A stretch of 64,000 nucleotides of DNA from JACVRW01 sp963734025 (GTDB lineage Bacteria > Actinomycetota > Thermoleophilia > Solirubrobacterales > Thermoleophilaceae), in NCBI GenBank assembly GCA_963734025.1, contig CAVTFR010000011.1, positions 124,001 through 188,000 of the forward strand, read 5' to 3'. Below the pieces are notes generated by a model. That model made no database searches, had not been told where the DNA came from, and was given only the letters and a program-made list of their open reading frames with translations. The translations under genes were made by a program, and so were the position numbers. Below, in pieces: positions 57,994-64,000 of the stretch. Within the stretch, counting starts at the first letter, position 1. Every line of letters begins with the position of its first letter.

Positions 57994-58587
57994 GTGCCGC
58001 CGACCGTCCGACAGATTCCGCTGTTCGCCGCCGAGCCGCCTCAGGAGCCGCTGCCCTACGGGCGCTGGGGAGAGGCTCTCACGGAGCACTTCGCGGGCAA
58101 GTGCGAGTCGCCCGTGGGCGACATCAGCTGGTTCCCCGATCGCACCTGGGCCGGCCGCACCTATGTGCCCGCCACCGCTCCCGCCGAAGACGGCGGCGAG
58201 TGGTTCGGATTCGTGTCCTATACACGCGAGCACGAGGGCGCGCAGGCCACCGACTTCCTCGCCGAGGCGGACTTCACCGAGGAGACGGTCGACCAGAACC
58301 CGGACTGGTCGCTCGACCTGTCCGACTACGAGATCGGCCACTGGCGTGGCACCGGGGGCAAGCGCGGAATCATCACGCTCGTCTGGGGCGTCGCGCTCGT
58401 CGCGAACGGCGCCGTGGCCACGGCGGAGCTCGGACCCGACACGACCGACCAGTGCGAGCTCGTCGACAACCGCTTCACGCTCGTGTCGCTCGACGCCTTC
58501 ACGGGCGACTACGTCGAGGTCCGCCTCTACGGGTCGCGCGGCGCCGAGCTGGCCCGGGAATCGCTGTACGAGGACGACGACGAGTAG
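57994..58587 (+). CDS. Conserved hypothetical protein
   Basis: 197 residues from GTG 57994. The sequence is acidic and Trp/Tyr-rich: WGEALTEHFAGKCESPVGDISWFPDRTWAGRTYVP, then EWFGFVSYTREHEGAQATDFLAEADFTEE, GHWRGTGGKRGIITLVWGVAL and a strand-rich end TLVSLDAFTGDYVEVRLYGSRGAEL. It looks like a beta-sandwich or other all-beta fold, with no signal peptide and no catalytic motif. A TAGCGT box overlaps the end of the GalT-like gene 11 nt upstream. I do not recognise the family; the function is unknown. Confidence 0.72.
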   Translation: MPPTVRQIPLFAAEPPQEPLPYGRWGEALTEHFAGKCESPVGDISWFPDRTWAGRTYVPATAPAEDGGEWFGFVSYTREHEGAQATDFLAEADFTEETVDQNPDWSLDLSDYEIGHWRGTGGKRGIITLVWGVALVANGAVATAELGPDTTDQCELVDNRFTLVSLDAFTGDYVEVRLYGSRGAELARESLYEDDDE

Positions 58588-58623
58588 AACGCCGCTCTAC
58601 GGCGCGATACTTTCTTCCTGCTC

Positions 58624-59823
58624 ATGGAGGATTTGCGCGCGGAGCGCTGTGTACTGCTGAAGTTCGGCGAGCTCGCGCTCAAGGGCCGCAATCGGCCCTC
58701 GTTCGTCGCCGTGCTCGAGCGCAACCTGCGGCGGATGGCGCGCGGCCTCGGGCCACTCGAGATCCGGCGCCGCGGCGGGGTGTTCATCGTCACGGGCGGC
58801 GAGCCGCAGGAGACGCTCGTCGAGCGCTGCCTCGCTCTGCCCGGCGTCAGCGTGGTGCAGCCCGGGCTGCGCTGCGAGCGCGACCCCTCGGCCGCCGCCG
58901 ACGCCGCCGTCGCGCTGATGCGCGGACGACCGGGCCGCAGCTTCGCGGTGCGTGCGCGCCGGCGCGACAAGCGCTATCCGCTGCGCTCGATGGACCTGTC
59001 GCGGGTGATCGGCGAGGCGGTGCGGGTGCGCCTGGGCCTCGAGGTCGACCTGTCCGACCCGGACATCGAGCTCCACGTCGAGCTCGACCACAAGGAGCTG
59101 CTCGTCTCGGTCGAGCGCCTACGCGGGGCCGGCGGGCTGCCGGTCGGCTCGAGCGGGCGCGCGCTCGTGCTGCTCTCCGGCGGCCTCGACTCGCCCGTGG
59201 CGGCCTACCGCATGATGAAGCGCGGCCTGCGCTGCGACTTCCTGCACTTCTCGGGCCGGCCCTTCACGGGGCCGGAGTCGATCTACAAGGCCTACGCGCT
59301 CGTCGGGAGGCTCGACCGCTTCCAGGGCGGCTCGCGCATGTTCGTCGTCTCGTTCGGCCCCGCCCAGCGCCGGCTCGCGACGGCCGGCGCAGGCCGCCTG
59401 CAGGTGCTCTCGCAGCGGCGCCTGATGGTCAAGGTCGCGTCCGAGCTCGGCCGCCGCGAAAGCGCGGAGGCGCTCGTGACGGGCGACTCGCTCGGCCAGG
59501 TCGCCTCCCAGACGCTGCCCAACCTCGCCGTCGTCGAGGAGGCCTCGGAGCTGCCGCTGCTGCGCCCTCTGATCGATCGCGACAAGTCCGAGATCGTCGA
59601 GATCGCGAAGCAGCTCGGCACCTACGACATCTCGATCCTGCCCGACGAGGACTGCTGCCAGCTCTTCTCGTCACGGCTTGCCGTGACCCGCGGCCAGTCG
59701 GACGATCTCCGCGAGATCGAGCGGACCGCCGACATCGAGGACATGGTCGAAGGCCTCGTCGAGTCCGCCCGGCTCTACCGGCCGCGCCTCGAGGAGGAGC
59801 GGCCGGCGCTCTCGCCGGCCTGA
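58624..59823 (+). CDS. thiI: tRNA 4-thiouridine synthase (ThiI)
   Basis: 399 residues. An N-terminal ferredoxin-like and THUMP domain (LLKFGELALKGRNRPSFVAVLERNL; VRARRRDKRYPLRSMDLSRVIGEAV) is followed by the PP-loop ATP pyrophosphatase SGGLDSPVAAYRMMKRG (about 181-187) and VTGDSLGQVASQTLPNL. A late Cys pair is in LPDEDCCQLF. ThiI activates U8 of tRNA with ATP and takes sulfur from a cysteine desulfurase. No C-terminal rhodanese domain is present, so sulfur transfer must use another route, as in many Gram-positive and archaeal ThiI. Confidence 0.94.
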   Translation: MEDLRAERCVLLKFGELALKGRNRPSFVAVLERNLRRMARGLGPLEIRRRGGVFIVTGGEPQETLVERCLALPGVSVVQPGLRCERDPSAAADAAVALMRGRPGRSFAVRARRRDKRYPLRSMDLSRVIGEAVRVRLGLEVDLSDPDIELHVELDHKELLVSVERLRGAGGLPVGSSGRALVLLSGGLDSPVAAYRMMKRGLRCDFLHFSGRPFTGPESIYKAYALVGRLDRFQGGSRMFVVSFGPAQRRLATAGAGRLQVLSQRRLMVKVASELGRRESAEALVTGDSLGQVASQTLPNLAVVEEASELPLLRPLIDRDKSEIVEIAKQLGTYDISILPDEDCCQLFSSRLAVTRGQSDDLREIERTADIEDMVEGLVESARLYRPRLEEERPALSPA

Positions 59824-59831
59824 TCCGGCTG

Positions 59832-60173
59832 ATGGCCGCCGACCGCAAGCAGATCGTCCGTGACGCCTATGCCGCGTTCGCCGCTGGGGACCGGGCCTTC
59901 TACGAACAGCACCTGAGCGACGACTTCCTCTTCTCCGCCCCTCCCGATCCGAAGCTCGACCGCGACGGCTACTTCGAGCGCTGCTGGCCCGGGGCCGGAC
60001 GCGGCCAGCGCTTCGAGATCGTCCGGCTGATCGAGTCGGGCGACGAGGTGGTCGTCACGTACGAGAGCGACGCCCGGGGCGGCGGCAGAGGACGGAACAC
60101 CGAGGTCTTCACCTTCGACGACGGCGACCGGATCACTCGCACCGAGGTCTACTTCGGCTGGACTCTGGAGTAG
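59832..60173 (+). CDS. SnoaL-like domain protein
   Basis: 113 residues from ATG 59832, 8 nt after thiI. The NTF2-like fold shows IVRDAYAAFAAGDRAFYEQHLSDDFLFSAPPDP, DGYFERCWPGAG and FEIVRLIESGDEVVVTYESDARGGGRGRNTEVFTFDDGDRITRTEVYFGW. Members act as isomerases or ligand carriers; the ending YFGW is common in stand-alone polyketide-cyclase-like proteins of unknown role. Probably co-transcribed with thiI. A terminator follows. Confidence 0.78.
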   Translation: MAADRKQIVRDAYAAFAAGDRAFYEQHLSDDFLFSAPPDPKLDRDGYFERCWPGAGRGQRFEIVRLIESGDEVVVTYESDARGGGRGRNTEVFTFDDGDRITRTEVYFGWTLE

Positions 60174-60204
60174 GCGCCGGCGGGGAGGCTTGCGGCGGCA
60201 GGTA

Positions 60205-60237
60205 GGGCAGGCCGAACCACGGAATGCCGGCCTGCCC
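60205..60237 (+). terminator. Hairpin terminator after the thiI unit
   Basis: A perfect 10-bp stem GGGCAGGCCG/CGGCCTGCCC (60205-60214 and 60228-60237) with a 13-nt loop, 31 nt after the stop at 60173. Confidence 0.65.
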
Positions 60238-60274
60238 CATCGCGCCGGGCGCCCACCGATGCGACCGTCGAGCC

Positions 60275-60448
60275 ATGGATGCAACGGGACACCTGCCGCC
60301 GCTCGCAGCCCCGGATGCGCGCGTCTTCTACATCGAGACGACCCTCCCGCCGGAGCTCACGCTCGCCGAGTATCGGCGTCGGCGCCCGGGCCGATCGAGG
60401 CGCACGCCACTGCGGCGCTCCCTGGCTCGGCTCGCCGGCCTGCGCTGA
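60275..60448 (+). CDS. Small basic protein (57 aa)
   Basis: MDATGHLPPLAAPDARVFYI followed by ETTLPPELTLAEYRRRRPGRS and an Arg-rich end. The segment LPPELTLAEYRR looks like a conserved helix cap rather than random shadow sequence, but no promoter box or strong ribosome site is clear. It sits after the thiI terminator, alone. I do not recognise a family with certainty; treat the function as unknown and the gene as possible. Confidence 0.42.
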   Translation: MDATGHLPPLAAPDARVFYIETTLPPELTLAEYRRRRPGRSRRTPLRRSLARLAGLR

Positions 60449-60701
60449 GCCGACAGGGGCATTACGAGCCCCGACGGCGCACGCGCGGCGCGGGGCGCAT
60501 GACCGTCCTGCTCGTTCCGGGGTGCACGCACAGGACGGCCAGCACCCGTTGGTTGGATAGGGAGGGCGAGTCGGGTTCCCGAGCTCACCTATTCACATGT
60601 TTCGGAAGCGCGGGTCGACCGCTTGAGCGCCAAGGCCGCTACGGCCGACGACGAGCCCGCAAACTGCGGAGAACCTCACCAAGTCGCACGGGTGGTGCGG
60701 G

Positions 60702-61820
60702 GTGCAGGGCGCCATCGCGCTCGAGGCGCTTGTGTCGGCCGCGTTCATCCTGATCGGGAGCAAGGTCGGCGACCTCATCGGGCGCAAGAGGGCCTTCGTC
60801 CTCGGTCTGCTCGGCTACGCGCTGGGGGCCCTGGCGATGGCTTTCGCTCAAAGCCTGACGGCGATCATCGTGTTCTGGGCGATCGTCGGCGGGCTGGGCG
60901 CGTCGCTGCTGCTGCCGGCGATGCAGTCGCTGATCCACGGCAACTTCCAGGGTGCGGCCCAGAAGAAGGCCTACGCCTTGGTGGGCGCTGCGGCGGCGAT
61001 CGCCGCCGCGGTCGGGCCGTTGGTCGGCGGCTTTCTGACGACCTTCCTGTCGTGGCGGGTCGGGTTCCTGCTGGAGGTCGTCGTGATCGCGGTCGTCCTC
61101 AGTGGCCTCAAGCTCGTCCATGACGTGCCCTACACCGGCCCGCGTGTCGTTGACGTCGTCGGCGCGTTGCTGTCGGCCGTCGGCATGGGCGGCGTCGTCA
61201 TCGGCATCCTCGTCTGGCAGGAGGGCGGGGAGTTCGTCGGCGTCGTGATCGCCGTCGGCCTGGTCGCGCTCTGGTCGCTCGCCCGCTGGCTCATCCGGCG
61301 CAAGCGCGAGGGCAAGCCGACGCTGCTCGATCCCGACCTCTTCAAGCTCGACCTGTTCCGGCTGGGCATCTCGGGGCAGATGCTGCAGAACATCGCGCTC
61401 GGGGGGGCGATGATCGCCCTGCCGATCTACCTGCAGATGGTCCTGGAGTACAACGCCCTGGAGACCGGCCTGACGCTCGCGCCGCTGTCGCTGACGATGT
61501 TCGGGACGGCGCTCGTGGCCGGGAAGCGGTCGGGCAGACGCCGCCCCGCGAGCATCATCCGCTTCGGATCGGGACTGCTGACCGTTGGGATGCTGCTGCT
61601 CATCCCGATCGTCCCTCGTGCGCACTCCGGCTGGGCGCTCGTCATCCCGCTGGCGATCGCCGGGGCGGGACTGGGCCTGCTGGTGTCCCAGCTCAACAAC
61701 ACACCCGAGCCGAGCGCCTCCCGGATGCCGCGGTACTCCTCGAGCGATGCCTGTGCGGCGCTCACCCGCGCGGTCCTCTCCCGCCCGCGACCCACATTGC
61801 GTCCTCGGCTCAGGGGATGA
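60702..61820 (+). pseudogene. Truncated MFS (DHA2) transporter
   Basis: The frame carries MFS sequence from GAIALEALVSAAFILIGSKVGDLIGRKRAFVLGLLGYALG (the motif-A loop between TM2 and TM3) to LVIPLAIAGAGLGLLVSQLNN near 61705. Then an unrelated low-complexity tail (TPEPSASRMPRYSSSDAC) runs to the stop. Coding homology goes upstream in frame to about 60666 (AENLTKSHGWCGVQ) without a start or TM1. So the gene lacks its first helix and its last helices, and the transporter cannot be complete. The rest has no internal stop, which suggests a recent loss. It lies just before an intact MFS gene. Confidence 0.75.
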
Positions 61821-61826
61821 TCCGCC

Positions 61827-63467
61827 GTGATGCCAGGCAGCGCGAATTCGTCCGGCCAGGGATCGGGGGCGCAGGCCGGCGCAACGGTGGTGTTGGCGAC
61901 GCTGGCCGCCGGCCAGTTCCTGATGACGCTCGACACCTCCGTGATGAACGTCGCGATCGCGACCGTCGCCGAGGATGTTGGGACCGACGTCACGGGCATC
62001 CAGACGGCGATCACCCTGTACACGCTCGTGATGGCGACCCTGATGATCACCGGCGGCAAGGTCGGCGCGCTGATCGGTCGAAAGCGGGCGTTCGCGATTG
62101 GATGCGTGATCTACGGCGCGGGCTCGTTCACGACCGCGATCGCGCCGTCGCTGCCCGTCCTGCTGATCGGGTGGTCGTTCCTCGAGGGCATCGGCGCTGC
62201 GCTGATCCTGCCGGCGATCGTCGCGCTGGTCGCGGCCAACTTCGCTGCGGAGGGCCGCCCGCGCGCCTACGGCCTGGTGATGGCGGCCGGGGCGATCGCG
62301 GTCGCGGTCGGGCCGCTGATCGGGGGGCTGTTCACGACCTATCTCAGCTGGCGGTGGGTGTTCGCCGGCGAGGTGCTGATCGTGCTGGGGATCCTCGCGC
62401 TGACGCGCCGGATCGAGGACGAGCCCCCGGGGCAGCAACCCCGGATCGACTTCGTCGGCGTCGTGCTGTCGGCGGCCGGCCTGGGTCTGGCGGTGTTCGG
62501 CGTGCTGCGCTCGAGCGTTTGGGGCTGGGTCGCGCCAAAGCCCGACGCACCGGAGCTGTTCGGGATCTCTGCGACGCTGTGGCTCATCCTCGGCGGGCTG
62601 TTCCTGCTCTGGCTGTTCTTCGAGTGGGAGTCGCGGCTCGAAAGGCGCGGTGAAGAGCCGCTCGTGCGCCCGTCGATGCTCCGGAACGTGCAGGCGAGCG
62701 GCGGCCTGCGGATGTTCTTCTTCCAGTACTTCGTCCAAGCGGGCGTCTTCTTCGTGGTGCCGCTGTTCTTGTCGGTGTCGCTCGGGCTTTCGGCGATCGA
62801 CACCGGGGTGCGCATTCTGCCGCTCTCGATAACTCTGCTGTTGGCGGCCGCCGGGATCCCGCGCTTCCGCCCGAACGCCAATCCACGCCGCGTCGTGCGG
62901 CTCGGGCTGCTCGCCATGTTCGCGGGCACCGTCGTGCTGCTGGCCGCCATCGACGAGGACGCCTCGGCCGAGATCGTCACGCTGCCGCTATTGCTGCTGG
63001 GCCTGGGAATCGGCGCCCTGGCCTCCCAGCTCGGCGCCGTCACCGTGTCGTCCGTGCCCGACGAGCAAAGTCCCGAGGTCGGCGGCCTGCAGAACACCGC
63101 GACCAACCTTGGTGCGTCGCTGGGAACCGCGTTGGCGGGGTCGGTGCTGATCGCCAGCCTCACCGCGACTCTTCTGGCCGGCATAGAGCAGAACCCGGCC
63201 GTCCCGCCCGAGGTCAGCCGGCAGGCCGATACGCAGCTCTCAAGCGGCGTCCCCTTCCTGTCCGACGACGCCCTCGAGGCCGAGCTCGAGCAGGCCGGCG
63301 TGACCGACCAGACGGCCGCGGCGATCGTGGACGAGAACGCGACGGCACGGCTGCGCGCCCTGCGGACCGCGCTCGCGATCATCGCGATCGTCGCCGCGGC
63401 GGCGCTCTTCTTCTCTGGCCCGATCCCGACTCGACAACCGGGTTCGGAACCCGCATCCGCGCCGTGA
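61827..63467 (+). CDS. MFS transporter, DHA2 (14-helix) drug-efflux type
   Basis: 546 residues from GTG 61827 (ATG 61830 follows directly). TM1 has the DHA2 motif LMTLDTSVMNVAIATVAEDVG, TM2-3 the motif-A loop GGKVGALIGRKRAFAIG, and TM5 the antiporter motif C region AAGAIAVAVGPLIGGLFTTYLSWRWVF. Fourteen helices are predicted; a soluble loop near the C-terminus (about 450-510, acidic) precedes the last helix. These proteins export drugs or toxic compounds with protons. The substrate is unknown. It is followed by a DUF1269 gene 66 nt downstream. Confidence 0.92.
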   Translation: MMPGSANSSGQGSGAQAGATVVLATLAAGQFLMTLDTSVMNVAIATVAEDVGTDVTGIQTAITLYTLVMATLMITGGKVGALIGRKRAFAIGCVIYGAGSFTTAIAPSLPVLLIGWSFLEGIGAALILPAIVALVAANFAAEGRPRAYGLVMAAGAIAVAVGPLIGGLFTTYLSWRWVFAGEVLIVLGILALTRRIEDEPPGQQPRIDFVGVVLSAAGLGLAVFGVLRSSVWGWVAPKPDAPELFGISATLWLILGGLFLLWLFFEWESRLERRGEEPLVRPSMLRNVQASGGLRMFFFQYFVQAGVFFVVPLFLSVSLGLSAIDTGVRILPLSITLLLAAAGIPRFRPNANPRRVVRLGLLAMFAGTVVLLAAIDEDASAEIVTLPLLLLGLGIGALASQLGAVTVSSVPDEQSPEVGGLQNTATNLGASLGTALAGSVLIASLTATLLAGIEQNPAVPPEVSRQADTQLSSGVPFLSDDALEAELEQAGVTDQTAAAIVDENATARLRALRTALAIIAIVAAAALFFSGPIPTRQPGSEPASAP

Positions 63468-63533
63468 GCGAAGCAACGACGCGCGACGGCACATGCCAAT
63501 GACACCTGAAAGCTGTGAGGACGGAGGAAACAG

Positions 63534-64000
63534 ATGAGTGACCTCATCGCGATCGCATATCCGGATCAAGCAGCGGTGAGCCGCGCCACCGCCAACGTTG
63601 CCGAGGCCGTCCACGACGGGCTGTTGGAGGTCGAGGACCTGGTTGTCATCGTCCGGGACGAGGACGGCACCGTCGACGTCCAGCAGGGGGGCACCGGCGT
63701 CGGGACGGCGGCAGTCGGGGGTGCCATGTGGGGTGGCCTGATCGGACTGATCTTCCTGGCGCCGCTGTTGGGCATGGCAGTGGGCGCGCTGGCGGGCGGC
63801 GCGGCTTGGAAGAGCAGCTTCGGCGACGTCGGTGTTGCCGAGAGCTTCGTGGACGAACTGCGCGAGAGTCTGATGCCGGGCAGCGCCGCCCTGGTGCTGC
63901 TCGTCCGCGAGGTGGCACTGGACGAGATTCTCCCGCGCATTCAGGAGCAGGGACACGTCATCCGGACTTCGCTCAGCGACAACGTCGAAGCACAGCTCGC
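63534..64000 (+). CDS. DUF1269 family membrane protein, partial
   Basis: The gene runs off the right edge after 155 codons. It starts MSDLIAIAYPDQAAVSRATA (GGAGG 9 nt before the ATG), then a ferredoxin-like domain (VEDLVVIVRDEDGTVDVQQ), a Gly-rich membrane hairpin (GGAMWGGLIGLIFLAPLLGMAVGALAGGAAW), and a second alpha-beta part (FVDELRESLMPGSAALVLLVREVALDEILPRI). This is the full DUF1269 pattern; members are about 160-180 residues, so only the end is missing. They are small, stress-associated proteins of unknown function. Confidence 0.9.
   Translation, partial: MSDLIAIAYPDQAAVSRATANVAEAVHDGLLEVEDLVVIVRDEDGTVDVQQGGTGVGTAAVGGAMWGGLIGLIFLAPLLGMAVGALAGGAAWKSSFGDVGVAESFVDELRESLMPGSAALVLLVREVALDEILPRIQEQGHVIRTSLSDNVEAQL

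Noticed and set aside
57031..58587. A 518-residue fusion of the GalT-like enzyme with the following hypothetical protein
   Set aside because: The middle is Ala/Arg/Gly garbage from a shifted frame; the real GalT continues in another frame to 57979 and the hypothetical protein starts at 57994.
61710..61826. A short reverse-strand frame with AAQASLEEYRGIREALG as a gene fragment
   Set aside because: It looks protein-like but is under 40 codons, with no start or family match that I can defend; it may be debris at the MFS truncation.
1..64000. CRISPR arrays, tRNA or rRNA genes, insertion sequences, prophage or integrase genes
   Set aside because: I looked for direct repeat arrays, T-loop-like sequences, and transposase or recombinase motifs and found none that I could support.

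Overview
The window is GC-rich actinobacterial chromosome, most consistent with the class Thermoleophilia (Solirubrobacterales/Gaiellales-like). The reasons are frequent GTG starts, many short-overlap operons (ATGA, GTGA, TTGA), proteins of actinobacterial type, and a recurring TAnnnT -10 box only 6-10 nt before start codons, which suggests many leaderless transcripts. The lineage call is an inference; there is no rRNA gene here. I saw no tRNA, CRISPR array, transposase or integrase.

Layout. 1-4.1 kb: cut-off cation transporter, DUF4396 membrane protein, a membrane-anchored protein with three near-identical RYDGGPNEGSAD repeats, methylmalonyl-CoA epimerase, a cupin and a lipid kinase. 4.1-12.4 kb: FtsH-type protease, DUF1385 protein, M20 peptidase with a duplicated C-terminal remnant beside it, haloalkane dehalogenase/epoxide hydrolase-type enzyme, RarA and an aldehyde dehydrogenase. 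12.7-14.8 kb: precorrin-2 dehydrogenase plus molybdenum-cofactor genes (moaC, mog). 14.8-18.7 kb: TetR-controlled drug ABC exporter, VOC proteins and Ohr. 18.7-30.7 kb: cytochrome c maturation (ccmABCD) running into hemA and hemC, two ECF sigma factors, a CobA-HemD fusion, a SAM-hydroxide adenosyltransferase, birA, and an MntR/IdeR regulator with an Nramp transporter. 30.7-39.9 kb: sugar locus with a SorC regulator, LacD-like aldolase, ribose-type ABC importer, FGGY kinase, type I phosphomannose isomerase and two PfkB kinases. 40-53.3 kb: aldehyde dehydrogenase, then a complete propane-type soluble di-iron monooxygenase operon (prmABCD, amidohydrolase, DUF59 protein, alcohol dehydrogenase, GroEL paralogue, VOC protein) facing a GAF-type regulator. 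53.4-64 kb: helicase, TlpA-like lipoprotein, GNAT, GalT-like enzyme, ThiI, two MFS genes (one truncated) and a DUF1269 protein cut by the window end.

How the parts fit. The monooxygenase would hydroxylate a short alkane, the adjacent alcohol dehydrogenase and the aldehyde dehydrogenase at 40 kb could oxidise the product, and GroEL and the DUF59 protein probably help fold or metallate the hydroxylase. Methylmalonyl-CoA epimerase at 2.3 kb could serve propionyl-CoA use, but it is unlinked. The tetrapyrrole genes (hemA, hemC, cobA-hemD, precorrin-2 dehydrogenase) with ccmABCD supply and export heme and siroheme.

Quality caution. Three genes (ECF sigma factor near 24600, monooxygenase regulator near 52705, GalT near 57469) each carry what looks like a single extra base, and the LacD-like aldolase lacks a usable start. 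That many lesions in otherwise well-conserved genes suggests residual sequence errors at least as strongly as real decay.
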